From contig JACRBN010000025.1 in the NCBI GenBank assembly GCA_016213105.1, forward strand, positions 124,001 to 188,000: a DNA stretch of 64,000 nt. Reading direction: 5' to 3'. The notes under the pieces were generated by a model. That model searched no databases. It saw nothing but the letters and a program-made list of their open reading frames with translations, and had not been told where the DNA came from. Made by a program: the position numbers and the translations under genes. Origin of the DNA: Chloroflexota bacterium. GTDB lineage: Bacteria; Chloroflexota; Anaerolineae; Anaerolineales; Villigracilaceae. Positions 31,806 through 40,140 of the stretch are shown piece after piece; the first letter of the stretch is position 1; each line of letters opens with the position of its first letter.

Positions 31806-32609
31806 GTGAAACCCCATAAGCGAACCTGGCTGTTTGTGATCTTTGCGCTGTTCGTATCCTCCTGCGCACCGGCCTTTTCGCTGGCCCCTGCGCCCACACT
31901 TGATCCGCTCTCGATGCAAACAGCCATTGCGCAGACGGCGGCCGCGGCTTCCGCCCAGACAGCCGCCGTCGCGCAGGGCCCCCAGTCCGCGGCGCCCACG
32001 CCCGCTTTGCTGGAAGGCCCCACCCTCAGCCCCGAGATGTTTGGCACGGCTGTGGCGCTCACCGCTGCGGCCGCCCGGGCCGGGACGCAAGCCCTGATCC
32101 CCGATACGCTGACGCCCTCGGTGACGCTGCCTCCGTCCCAGACGCCCTCGATTACGCCCACCGTAACCAACACGTTTGTGTTGACTCTTCCGCCGCGCAT
32201 CGTCAGCCCAACGGGCAATCCCACCCGTCGGGGAGGCGGCGGCGGTGGGAATGACGGCGGGGACCTGACCAGCCCGTATAGCTGCAAGGTGGTGGGCGTC
32301 GTACCCAAGAATAAATCCAACCTGCCGGTGAACACCGAGTTCGAGATCAGTTGGGTGGTGAAGAACAAGGGCGAAAACTGGCCCCACAAAAGCCTGAGCA
32401 TTACCTACGTGGAAGGCACCCTTGTCCGCATGACGAATCCGAACGATCTGGATCTCCCGAAGTGGGAGATCAGCGGCGGGGATGAAGTGAATTTGCCTCC
32501 CATCCACATGCGTACGCCGTTCGAACCTGGCGTATACTCGACCTGGTGGCGGTTGTTTGTGGATAATGTCCCGGTCTGCAACCTGACATTGACCGTCATC
32601 GCGAGATAG
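31806..32609 (+). CDS. Lipoprotein with NBR1-type Ig-like domain, copy 2
   Basis: 267 residues. The signal peptide ends VSSCAP with the lipidated Cys near residue 18. The Ala/Thr/Gln-rich middle contains AQTAAAASAQTAAVAQ, then a TPSVT linker, a Gly patch (RRGGGGGGND) and an Ig-like domain from about 160 (NTEFEISWVVKNKGENW). Its domain order matches the flanking genes, so it came from tandem duplication. Surface-exposed; function unknown. Confidence 0.83.
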   Translation: MKPHKRTWLFVIFALFVSSCAPAFSLAPAPTLDPLSMQTAIAQTAAAASAQTAAVAQGPQSAAPTPALLEGPTLSPEMFGTAVALTAAAARAGTQALIPDTLTPSVTLPPSQTPSITPTVTNTFVLTLPPRIVSPTGNPTRRGGGGGGNDGGDLTSPYSCKVVGVVPKNKSNLPVNTEFEISWVVKNKGENWPHKSLSITYVEGTLVRMTNPNDLDLPKWEISGGDEVNLPPIHMRTPFEPGVYSTWWRLFVDNVPVCNLTLTVIAR

Positions 32610-32652
32610 CCGAAGCTTTCAGGCAGCAGATGTTCAAAGAAAGGGATGACCC

Positions 32653-33495
32653 ATGAGCAAGTTGAAACGACTCGGATTGTTCTTGATGGCCGCGATCTTC
32701 GGGTTTTCCTGCGCCCCTGTCTTTGCACCGTCGCTGGCCCCCACCCTTGACCCGTTCGCGCTGAACACTGCCATCGCGTTGACCGCGGGCGCGGCCGGCT
32801 CCCAAACGGCGGCCGTGGCCCAGCCTGTGGGTCAGGAAACGATCCAGGCCACGCCAATCCTGGTCGATGGCGGAGCGACCCTCGATCCCAATGCGTTCAG
32901 CACCTCGGTGGCGCAGACGGCTGAGATGGCGGCCACCCAAACGGCTGAATTGATTCCGCCCACGTTGACTCCGAGCGTCACGCCCCTTCCGACCGAGACC
33001 CCCTCGACCACTCCCTCCCCAACTCAGACCTTTGTTCTCATTATCCCAACCGGTACGTCGACCCCATTCCAGATCGATATTCCGAAAGCAACCGCCACCC
33101 AGAAGAAGAAGGGCGGCGGTGGAGGTGGGGGAGGTGGCGGCGGAGGTGGAGGGGGCGGCCAGCAAAAGGTGTTCTCCTGCAATGTCGTAGGCGTCAAACC
33201 GCCGCTGGAAACGGTCGTCAAACCCGGCCTGATCTTCAACGTGTTTTGGACCGTGAAAAACACGGGCGACACCTGGGATGCGCAAAGTATCGACCTCGTG
33301 CCCGTCACAGGGAACATTCCCCATTCGTTGGAAGGATATGACCTGGTTAATGCGGTCAGCGGGGGCACGATCTTCACTCTGCCTGGCGTGACAATGACGG
33401 CTCCCACCGCCGCCGGGCGGTATGGAGCGCACTGGCAGTTGCGCCGCGGCAGAGTCGGCTTCTGTGACCTGTACATGACCATCGTCGTGAAGTAA
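32653..33495 (+). CDS. Lipoprotein with NBR1-type Ig-like domain and 16-Gly run, copy 3
   Basis: 280 residues. Lipobox GFSC near residue 18, Thr/Pro linker with TPSVTPLPTETP, a run of 16 consecutive glycines after KKK near residue 157, then an Ig-like domain (LIFNVFWTVKNTGDTWDAQS). The Gly codons are a mixture of GGC, GGT, GGA and GGG, so the run is not a simple codon slip. It is the third tandem paralogue. A strong terminator (33526-33558) ends the unit. Confidence 0.83.
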   Translation: MSKLKRLGLFLMAAIFGFSCAPVFAPSLAPTLDPFALNTAIALTAGAAGSQTAAVAQPVGQETIQATPILVDGGATLDPNAFSTSVAQTAEMAATQTAELIPPTLTPSVTPLPTETPSTTPSPTQTFVLIIPTGTSTPFQIDIPKATATQKKKGGGGGGGGGGGGGGGGQQKVFSCNVVGVKPPLETVVKPGLIFNVFWTVKNTGDTWDAQSIDLVPVTGNIPHSLEGYDLVNAVSGGTIFTLPGVTMTAPTAAGRYGAHWQLRRGRVGFCDLYMTIVVK

Positions 33496-33525
33496 GTCCC
33501 CAAAAACTGGAATTCCATCAACCAA

Positions 33526-33558
33526 AACCTCCCTGTGATTTTCGGTCACAGGGAGGTT
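33526..33558 (+). terminator. Strong terminator between convergent genes
   Basis: 13-bp perfect stem (AACCTCCCTGTGA/TCACAGGGAGGTT) with a T-run on the plus strand and A-run upstream, so it can work in both directions. Confidence 0.88.
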
Positions 33559-33576
33559 TTTATTCAGGCGGGAGGA

Positions 33577-33864
33577 TCAGGAAGCGGGCGGCAGGGGTTC
33601 GTTGCTGACAGGCGCAGCCGCGGCTTCGGGTTTCTTGCGCAGGGTGAAGAAGCCCACGCCGACCGGGATCAGGATCATGATCAGCGACACACAGACGAGC
33701 GCAATGCCGACCGCCGGCGGGATGCCGCCGCCCTGGCCGTTCAGGTCAAACGTGCCGGCGCCGGCGGCGCTGACGGCGCCGAACAGACACACAAACAGAC
33801 CCGGGCAGCCGCACAAAAGGACGGCGGCCACGGTGGCGATGATGCCAGTATTCTTGTTATTCAT
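33577..33864 (-). CDS. Small membrane protein, two hydrophobic segments
   Basis: 95 residues from the ATG at 33864, which has AAGGAG 9 bases upstream; a longer frame to 33966 has no start signal. Segments near 8-30 (AAVLLCGCPGLFVCLFGAV) and 52-75 (ALVCVSLIMILIPVGVGFF) are hydrophobic. The C-terminus is Ala/Pro-rich. The Cys-rich first segment is unusual. No family was recognised. The terminator at 33526 serves it too. Confidence 0.65.
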   Translation of the reverse strand: MNNKNTGIIATVAAVLLCGCPGLFVCLFGAVSAAGAGTFDLNGQGGGIPPAVGIALVCVSLIMILIPVGVGFFTLRKKPEAAAAPVSNEPLPPAS

Positions 33865-34019
33865 AATTTCATGCTCCTTGTTAATTTGGTTGGAATTAGT
33901 ATACAGAAAATAAAAATGGGACGCAAGAAAATCCTGCGCCCCATTTGTCCTACCTTGTTGTGTCATTCTGAGTGAGCACGTTCTTTGCGAACGAAGAGTC
34001 TCGCCACTGTGATAGTGGA

Positions 34020-36638
34020 TTAGCCGCGCAGTTTTGCGCCCAGTTCCTGTTCGAGACGCTTGACGATCTTGTTGCGGATCGCGGCGGCTTCGGCGTCGGT
34101 CAGGGTCTTGTCGGCGGCCTGATAAGTCAGGTTGTAGGCCAGCGACTTCTTGCCTGTGCCAATCTTCTCGTCGCGGTACACGTCAAACAGGCTGACCGCG
34201 CTGACGCCCTTGCCGCCCGTCTGCTTGATCAGCGCTTCGACGCGCGCGGCGGGCACCGACTCGTCCACGATGACGGCGATGTCTTCGAAGACGGGCGGAA
34301 ACTCGGCCACGGGCACGATTCCGTAAGCGGGGCTGGCGGCGCGTAGCGCGTCGAGGTCGAAGTCGGCCACCAGGACGGGCTTGTCCCCGACCTCGTATTT
34401 TTCCTTGACCAGCGGATGCAGCTCGCCGAACACGCCGATCACCTGCCCGTTGACCTTGACCTCGGCGGCCTTGCCCGGATGCAGGTAGCTGACGGAGTCG
34501 GTTGGGACGTAGGAAACGTCTATGTAACGGAGCCCAGCCAACAGCAGTTCGATGCGGCCCTTGAGGTCGAAGAAGTCCATCGCGGGCGAGTCCTTCACAT
34601 CCCAGGCGGAGGCCAGGCGGCGGCCCGTCATCACAATGGCCAGCTTGCGCGGCTCGTTGGGAACATCGTTTTTACGCGGCTCGAAGATGGGGCCGACCTC
34701 GAACAGCGACAGCGACTCGGCGCGCGCGTTCTTCTCGACGATCTCCAGAACCGACGCGACCAGGCTGCGGCGCAAAGTGGTGCGCTCGGGCGTGATCGGG
34801 TTGGCAATGCGGGTGTAGTCATCGAAGCTAACCAGACGGCCTTCACGTTCGGGCGAGGTCATGCGATAGGTGACGACTTCCTGGATGCCCAAGCTGACGA
34901 GGATGTCGCGCGCGCGTTCCTCCCACTCGTGGATGGGGTTGCCGACCTGCGGCGGGAGTGGGTCGGAGATGCGCGTCTCGGGGATGCGGTCATAGCCGTA
35001 GCTGCGGGCCACCTCTTCGAGCACGTCCGCCACACCGATGACGCCTTCGCCGATATCGAGGCGATGCGGCGGGGTCTTAACCGTGACGATCTCGCCGTAA
35101 ATGCTGCATTCGAATTCGAGATGACCGAGCAGCTCAGCGATCTTCTGTGCGGAGAGTTCGATACCCAGCAAGCGCTTGACTTCCTTCGGCGTGATGTCGA
35201 CCACCGCTTCCTTGGGCGGCAGCGGATAGTTGTCCACCAGGCCCGGGGCGATGGCGCCACCTGACCATTCGGCCATCAGTTGCAGGCCGCGGCGCACACC
35301 CATCTCCGCCAGGGCGGGATGTACTCCGCGCGAGAAGCGGAACGAGGCCTCGGACGGCAGGTTGTGCTGCTTGGCCGTGCGGCGGATGTTGATGAAGTTC
35401 CAGGCCGCGCCTTCGAGCAGGATGTTGGTGGTGTTGACGCTGCGTGTGCTGGCCTTGCCTGTTGTCACCTCGCCTGCCTTGGCCTCCACGCCTGTTGCAT
35501 CCAGCACTTCCTTGGACGCATCATAAACTTCGCTTTCCGCGCCGCCCATCACGCCCGCCAGCGAGAGCGAACCTTTTTCGTCGCAGACCAGTACGTTCGA
35601 AGCAGTCAGTGTGCGGGTGTTGCCATCCAGGGTGGTGAGCTTCTCGCCATCCGCCGCGTTGCGGGTGATGATCTTGATATCGTGGCGCAAATTGTCAATT
35701 TGCGCTACCCGCTCCACCAGCACATCGTAATCGAAGGCGTGCAGTGGCTCGCCCAGTTCAAGCATGGCGTAGTTGGTGGCGTCCACGATGTTGTTGATCG
35801 GACGGACACCTGCCAGCCGCAGCCTGCGCTGGACCTGGTACGGGCTGGGCTGGATGGTCACGTTGCGGATCAGTCCCAGCACGAAGCGCGGATTCAGCTC
35901 GGGGTTGGTGATCTCGATTGAGACCTTGCCCTCGATGGACTCGCCCGAGGTCGCGTATTGGATGGTCGGCTTCTTGAGCGGGCGGCCGGTCATGGCCGAG
36001 AGTTCGCGCGCGAGGCCGATCACGTTGGCGTTGCGCGCCATGTTGGGCAGGATGCTGATGTCGAGCACGGCGTCGCCCATGTAATCGACCAGCGACATGC
36101 CCGCAGGCGCATCGTCCGCCAGCAGGATGATGCCATCGTGCTCCTCGGAGATGCCCAGTTCCTTCTCGGAGCAGACCATCGAGTAGGATTCCACGCCGCG
36201 GATCTTCGTGCGCTTGAGCGTGGTCAGCACAAGGCCTTCGGCGTGACCGTCGTACAGGGTCGAGCCTTCCTTGGCCCAGGCCACCTTGAGCGGCTTGTCC
36301 AATTTGCCCATACCCTTCAGGTGGAAGATGTTGGGCGCACCCGTCAGCACGGTGTGCTGCTCGCTGCCATCGTACAGGTCGCACAGCGTGAGCCGATCCG
36401 CGTTGGGATGCGGCATCACCTCGCGGATTTCGGCCACGACCAGCTTGTCCTTTTGCCACGAGATACCCGTGGTCTTGAACTCGTGTTTTTCGCCCTTGCT
36501 GTAATCGGGCATGGCGAGACCCACGTAATGGATCTCGTCCACTTCCATACCCGCCAGGGTCAGCTTGCGGGCGATGTCTTCGACGCTCAGGTCACTGACG
36601 TCAATGAAGTCTTTTAGCCAGGAAATCGGTAGTTTCAT
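34020..36638 (-). CDS. pheT: Phenylalanine-tRNA ligase beta subunit
   Basis: 872 residues, a little longer than the usual ~800. In order: tRNA-binding domain (VVAEIREVMPHPNADRLTLC near 70), the B3/B4 editing domain (~210-430), the B5 domain, the catalytic-like core, and the C-terminal FDX-ACB anticodon-binding domain (VPVAEFPPVFEDIAVIVDES near 773). It pairs with PheS to charge tRNA-Phe. Near residue 313 the segment AQIDNLR is encoded by a perfect-arm palindrome (35686-35704) also found in the T-box leader, apparently an in-frame insertion. Co-transcribed with pheS, 9 bases apart. Confidence 0.96.
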   Translation of the reverse strand: MKLPISWLKDFIDVSDLSVEDIARKLTLAGMEVDEIHYVGLAMPDYSKGEKHEFKTTGISWQKDKLVVAEIREVMPHPNADRLTLCDLYDGSEQHTVLTGAPNIFHLKGMGKLDKPLKVAWAKEGSTLYDGHAEGLVLTTLKRTKIRGVESYSMVCSEKELGISEEHDGIILLADDAPAGMSLVDYMGDAVLDISILPNMARNANVIGLARELSAMTGRPLKKPTIQYATSGESIEGKVSIEITNPELNPRFVLGLIRNVTIQPSPYQVQRRLRLAGVRPINNIVDATNYAMLELGEPLHAFDYDVLVERVAQIDNLRHDIKIITRNAADGEKLTTLDGNTRTLTASNVLVCDEKGSLSLAGVMGGAESEVYDASKEVLDATGVEAKAGEVTTGKASTRSVNTTNILLEGAAWNFINIRRTAKQHNLPSEASFRFSRGVHPALAEMGVRRGLQLMAEWSGGAIAPGLVDNYPLPPKEAVVDITPKEVKRLLGIELSAQKIAELLGHLEFECSIYGEIVTVKTPPHRLDIGEGVIGVADVLEEVARSYGYDRIPETRISDPLPPQVGNPIHEWEERARDILVSLGIQEVVTYRMTSPEREGRLVSFDDYTRIANPITPERTTLRRSLVASVLEIVEKNARAESLSLFEVGPIFEPRKNDVPNEPRKLAIVMTGRRLASAWDVKDSPAMDFFDLKGRIELLLAGLRYIDVSYVPTDSVSYLHPGKAAEVKVNGQVIGVFGELHPLVKEKYEVGDKPVLVADFDLDALRAASPAYGIVPVAEFPPVFEDIAVIVDESVPAARVEALIKQTGGKGVSAVSLFDVYRDEKIGTGKKSLAYNLTYQAADKTLTDAEAAAIRNKIVKRLEQELGAKLRG
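35686..35704. repeat. 19-bp palindrome inside pheT
   Basis: CGCAAATTG, one base, CAATTTGCG. The same arms occur at 38230-38248 in the T-box leader; only the central base differs. Confidence 0.75.
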
Positions 36639-36647
36639 TCTGGCCTC

Positions 36648-37706
36648 CTAGAATTGAGAGAGGAAACGAACATCGTTTCCCCAGAAATAGCGGATGTCGT
36701 TGATCTTATAGCGCAGCATCAACTGGCGCTCGGGGCCCATGCCCCAGGCGAAGCCCGAGTAGATCGTCGGGTCATAGCCGCCGTTTTGCAGGACGACGGG
36801 ATGCACCATGCCACAGCCAAGGATTTCCAGCCAGCCCGAGTTCTTGCAGACCTGGCAGCCCTTGCCGCCGCACACGAAACATTCCGCGTCCACTTCGGCG
36901 GACGGTTCCGTGAACGGGAAGTACGAAGCGCGGAAGCGCGTGCGCGCGCCCTGTCCGAACATGCGCTGGGCGAAGTCGGCGATGGTGCCCTTCAAGTCCG
37001 CGAAGGTGATGCCCTTGCCGACCACGAGGCCTTCCACCTGATTGAACTGCATCTCCGAGCGGGTGGTCACCTGCTCGTAGCGGAAGCACATCCCAGGCAG
37101 GGCGATGCGAATCGCAGGCGGGTCGGATGGATTCGTCGCGGCGTACTCGCGCATCGCGCGGATCTGGCCCGGGGACGTGTGTGTCCGCATCAGGATCGGG
37201 TTGTCGCCGCGCTCACCCGCCTCGACGTAGAACGAATCCTGCATCTCGCGCGCGGGGTGGTGCGGCGGGAAGTTCAGCATCTGGAAGTTCATCTCGTCGG
37301 TCTCGACCTCGCGCGAGGTGTAGACCTGGAAGCCCATGTCGGCCAGGATGGCCAGCACGCGGCGCAGTTGCTGCGTGGACGGGTGCAGATGGCCGACGTT
37401 GACCGTCCGCCCGGGCAGCGTGACGTCGAGCTGCTCCTCTTCGAGTGCCTTGGCCAACGCTGCGGCCTTGACCGCCTCGGTCCGCTCGGCCAGGGCCGCT
37501 TCGAGCGCCACCTTGACCTTGTTGGCGGCCTGCCCGACGACGGGCCTCTCCTCCTTGGACAGTTTGCCCAGTTCCGCGAAGACCTGCATCAGTGGGGAAC
37601 TGCGGCCCACGTGGGCCACGCGCCACGCGTCCAGCGCCGCCTGATCCTTGACGGATTCAAGCGACTCGAGCGCGGCTTTTTCGATTGCGTTCAACTTATC
37701 CTGCAT
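36648..37706 (-). CDS. pheS: Phenylalanine-tRNA ligase alpha subunit
   Basis: 352 residues. An N-terminal coiled-coil arm (~1-90) is followed by class II synthetase motifs: MNFQMLNFPPHHPAREMQDS (motif 1/2 region), FRYEQVTTRSEMQFNQVEGL and GFAWGMGPERQLMLRY (motif 3). A CFVCGGKGCQVCKNSGWLE insert could bind a metal. Catalyses Phe-AMP formation and transfer to tRNA-Phe with PheT. TGGAGG precedes the start. Expression should follow the T-box leader upstream (38083-38386). Confidence 0.96.
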   Translation of the reverse strand: MQDKLNAIEKAALESLESVKDQAALDAWRVAHVGRSSPLMQVFAELGKLSKEERPVVGQAANKVKVALEAALAERTEAVKAAALAKALEEEQLDVTLPGRTVNVGHLHPSTQQLRRVLAILADMGFQVYTSREVETDEMNFQMLNFPPHHPAREMQDSFYVEAGERGDNPILMRTHTSPGQIRAMREYAATNPSDPPAIRIALPGMCFRYEQVTTRSEMQFNQVEGLVVGKGITFADLKGTIADFAQRMFGQGARTRFRASYFPFTEPSAEVDAECFVCGGKGCQVCKNSGWLEILGCGMVHPVVLQNGGYDPTIYSGFAWGMGPERQLMLRYKINDIRYFWGNDVRFLSQF

Positions 37707-37721
37707 TCTTCCTCCAAAAAA

Positions 37722-38060
37722 TTATTTCAAAACCAGATAGGTTAATCCAAACAAAAGGATCGAGGCAAACAAGCGGCCGATGTGATGCGACGGGTTGAGC
37801 CTGCCGTACAACTGAAATCCGTTGTTGATCGCCAGGGCATGGATGCCGACCAAACCAAGGAGTAGCAGCCAAAACGCGCTGGCCAGCCCGAACAGGGTCA
37901 TCACGCCTGCGGCAATCACAATGCCACCGCTCAGGATCAGGCTCCAGGCGGCCCAGAGCTGGATCTTCTTTGCCTGCAACTGACCAAAACCCGCAAAAGA
38001 GGTCAGGCCGCCGTAGGCCATGCACAGGATTGCGGCCACCCAAAGAAATAACGGGTTCAT
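37722..38060 (-). CDS. Unknown four-helix membrane protein between T-box and pheS
   Basis: 112 residues from the ATG at 38060 (GGAGG upstream). Four hydrophobic segments are visible: FLWVAAILCMAYGGLTSFAG, LWAAWSLILSGGIVIAAGVM, AFWLLLLGLVGIHALAI and LFASILLFGLTYLVL. No family recognised. It is the first gene behind the T-box terminator and 15 bases before pheS, so its expression should respond to uncharged tRNA-Phe. Its role beside a synthetase is unexplained. Confidence 0.75.
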   Translation of the reverse strand: MNPLFLWVAAILCMAYGGLTSFAGFGQLQAKKIQLWAAWSLILSGGIVIAAGVMTLFGLASAFWLLLLGLVGIHALAINNGFQLYGRLNPSHHIGRLFASILLFGLTYLVLK

Positions 38061-38082
38061 ATCTGCCTCCTGAAAACAAAAA

Positions 38083-38386
38083 CCTCCCGTCCACACTGGG
38101 ACGGGAGGGAGATTCCCGCGGTACCACCCAAATTAGTCACACTCGCTGTTCAAGGCTCGTGACTCACTTCGTGCCGACCATCATCGGCCTCCCTTGTAAC
38201 GCTGGGACTGCGGTTCAAACTACTTGTTGCGCAAATTGGCAATTTGCGTTACGTTCACCTGAACGGCTCGGGAGGGAACTTCGGTCGGTTTCGGTCGAGC
38301 GCGGGTTTCAGCGTGTCCTGCGCCTCTCTGGCGGCATCTACCGACGTACTTTCCTCTGTCATTGCTTTTTATAGGCTCGCCTGTTG
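38083..38386 (-). promoter_or_regulatory. T-box riboswitch leader for the pheST operon
   Basis: The T-box sequence GGTGGTACCGCG (38117-38128) that pairs with the tRNA acceptor end is followed by a terminator (stem 38083-38092/38099-38108, then TTTTTGTTTTC). Upstream are stem-I-like blocks (AATGACAGAGGAAAGTA, then AGAGAGGCG and CTGAAACCCG). GAAGTTCCC places a plausible UUC (Phe) specifier at 38276-38278. Uncharged tRNA-Phe would stabilise the antiterminator and turn the operon on. A palindromic repeat (38230-38248) sits between specifier and T-box. Confidence 0.9.
38230..38248. repeat. 19-bp palindrome inside the T-box leader
   Basis: CGCAAATTG/CAATTTGCG with one central base, the same element as at 35686-35704. 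A decayed relative lies near 10176-10199. Confidence 0.75.
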
Positions 38387-38392
38387 GGTTGA

Positions 38393-38420
38393 ATTATCCG
38401 CAAAAACGGCGGAATGTCAA
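38393..38420 (-). promoter_or_regulatory. Promoter of the T-box leader
   Basis: TTGACA (38415-38420) and GATAAT (38393-38398) with a 16-base spacer on the minus strand. The -35 hexamer overlaps the stop codon of the HEPN gene. Confidence 0.85.
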
Positions 38421-38809
38421 GGCGAAAAATTCTTCGATGTCAGGTAAGCCCGGGCTGCTTCAAGAAACTCCTGCGCCTGATGGATCATGTGAACCACCAC
38501 ATCCACCTCGATGGACGGAACAAAACTGTAATCGCCAATTTGGCGTTGATCGAATGCGGTGAGCAGCCAGCGGTGGAATTTCGGGTCGAGTTCCCGCGTC
38601 TTTGCAAAATGTTGGCCGTATGCCGCCAGTACGTTGCCGTGCTTGCCGAACTGGAATCCCATTTCGTTTAACAGGGCTTCTGCTACGTAGAACATCGCAT
38701 AGTAGGCACGGCCCGCGGCAATTTCCGCCTTGTCGTTGGTCAACAGAATTTCAGCTGCTTCGATGGTATCCACCGCGCGGTCGAATAATTGCTGCGTCGT
38801 TTCCTTCAT
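38417..38809 (-). CDS. HEPN-domain protein of an MNT/HEPN pair
   Basis: 130 residues from the ATG at 38809, which overlaps the partner gene stop by four bases. The all-helical domain has AAGRAYYAMFYVAEALL near residue 33 and FDQRQIGDYSF near residue 86, the pattern of the HEPN family. In characterised pairs the HEPN protein is an RNase-type toxin and the MNT nucleotidyltransferase neutralises it by adding nucleotides. Whether this pair is active is not visible; the clear RX4-6H motif of HepT toxins is not obvious here. Confidence 0.8.
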   Translation of the reverse strand: MKETTQQLFDRAVDTIEAAEILLTNDKAEIAAGRAYYAMFYVAEALLNEMGFQFGKHGNVLAAYGQHFAKTRELDPKFHRWLLTAFDQRQIGDYSFVPSIEVDVVVHMIHQAQEFLEAARAYLTSKNFSP

Positions 38810-39126
38810 GCGGGGATGCCTTCTGCGCGGACATTCGTCAGCAGGGGCAGGTCGCCTTTGAGCCATTGATCTTCCCTCATGATGGTGCGGCTGAGCGTGA
38901 TGTCATACTCCAGGGACAGGTCGCTTGCCAGTTGGCTTGTCCGCACCAATTCATCCCAATAACTTTGGTAGTCATCGAGCACGATCATGACGTCCAGGTC
39001 GGAGTTCGCATTGTAGTCTCCACGCGCATAGGAACCGAACAGGTATACGGCCTTCAACCTTGCGCCGTAGATCTGGGCAAGGCCTTTTTTGAATTCAGCC
39101 AGAAGGTGTCGTATCGGGTCGGGCAT
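38806..39126 (-). CDS. MNT-type nucleotidyltransferase, partner of HEPN
   Basis: 106 residues from the ATG at 39126 (GGAGAG upstream; an ATG at 39147 lacks one). The catalytic motif GSYARGDYNANSDLDVMIVL near residue 36 has the GSx10DxD form of minimal nucleotidyltransferases. The enzyme uses ATP or another NTP to modify its partner. A TATAAT on the minus strand at 39146-39151 is a likely -10. The overlap with the HEPN gene supports a toxin-antitoxin or stress module. Confidence 0.85.
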   Translation of the reverse strand: MPDPIRHLLAEFKKGLAQIYGARLKAVYLFGSYARGDYNANSDLDVMIVLDDYQSYWDELVRTSQLASDLSLEYDITLSRTIMREDQWLKGDLPLLTNVRAEGIPA

Positions 39127-39164
39127 TTCGGACTCTCCTGCCCCCATTATAGGTCAAAATTGTG

Positions 39165-40088
39165 TCAAAGCGAAGCGCGCATTCCTTTTACGAGGGCAAT
39201 CCCAAACAAAACAAATCCCAGCGGGGTGGTGATGAGGTAGAGAATCCAGTTGGTCTGCCATTGCAGGCGCAGCGCCTCGGCTGTGGCGTAGACGATGATG
39301 GCGGTCAGCGGCAGGGCGGAGAAGGCCAGGTAATTCAATGGGTGGAAGCGTCCATGCAGGGCGGTGGTGAGCGGTTCACGCGTTTCCCATTGCGGGTTGC
39401 GGCGCAGGCCGAAATAGACCAGTCCCAGCAGGAGGGGCAGGAGCAACAGTGCGATGGGGGTGACGGGAACGGTGACGAAGGCGAAATATAAAACGAAGAC
39501 GGCGGCGATGATGCCCGTGACCCAGCGGTTGGGCGCGAACGGCTCGGACGCGCTCCAGTTCGCTAATGCGTAGGCAAGTGTGACCAGGGCGGAGATCGTC
39601 AGTGTGAAGGTGGAGAATTCGCCCAGGGTCGCCACTCCGCCGTCGGGTTCGAGCCACCAGCAGATGGCCCATAGCCCGTATCCCGCCCCGATGGCGGCGA
39701 ACAGGCCCAGTGTCCGCAGGGAGGGTGGGGAGGTCAATGCCCGTCGCACGGCGTACCATCCCATCCACACGCTGATCAGCGCATGCCAGGCCAATCCTGT
39801 AAATGAAATCGAAAGCGGCAGGGACTCGTACGTGGTCTGCACGATCAGGCCTTCGGTCAACCAGCCGAAAGCAGAGGCCGCCAGGAAGAGCGGCCAGCGG
39901 TCGGCGATCTTGAATTTGGAGACGAGCGAGAGGAAGACGAAGGCCGCCAGCGAGTAGGCGATCCAGGCGCTGATCCAGTTTTGGAGCGAGTCATCGGGGC
40001 GGATGCGCGCCCAGAAGAGGTGCTCGGAAAAGTAGACGAAGATGTAGCCTGTGGCCAGCACGAGGAGGATGTTCTTGAAGATGCGCAT
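39165..40088 (-). CDS. Polytopic membrane protein of unknown function
   Basis: 307 residues, about nine membrane helices (ILLVLATGYIFVYFSEHLFW first, LYLITTPLGFVLFGIAL last). Trp and aromatic residues cluster at helix ends. No family could be named; homologues may exist in related Chloroflexota. It ends with KGMRASL, a short basic tail. It lies 52 bases after a PAP2-type phosphatase gene and may be co-transcribed with it, which would fit a lipid-related role, but this is only a suggestion. Confidence 0.65.
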   Translation of the reverse strand: MRIFKNILLVLATGYIFVYFSEHLFWARIRPDDSLQNWISAWIAYSLAAFVFLSLVSKFKIADRWPLFLAASAFGWLTEGLIVQTTYESLPLSISFTGLAWHALISVWMGWYAVRRALTSPPSLRTLGLFAAIGAGYGLWAICWWLEPDGGVATLGEFSTFTLTISALVTLAYALANWSASEPFAPNRWVTGIIAAVFVLYFAFVTVPVTPIALLLLPLLLGLVYFGLRRNPQWETREPLTTALHGRFHPLNYLAFSALPLTAIIVYATAEALRLQWQTNWILYLITTPLGFVLFGIALVKGMRASL

Positions 40089-40140
40089 ATCTTCAATACA
40101 GCCAGGAGACGCAAAAAGTTGCCGCCCTGTTTCTTGCGGA

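Noticed and set aside
33116-33163. The 16-glycine run in the third lipoprotein as a sequencing artefact
   Set aside because: The codons are a mix of all four GGN forms, so polymerase slippage or base-calling error in a simple repeat is unlikely.
38533-38545. A CGCCAATTTGGCG palindrome inside the HEPN gene
   Set aside because: The encoded residues (FDQRQIGDYSF) fit the HEPN family pattern, so it is not an inserted repeat.
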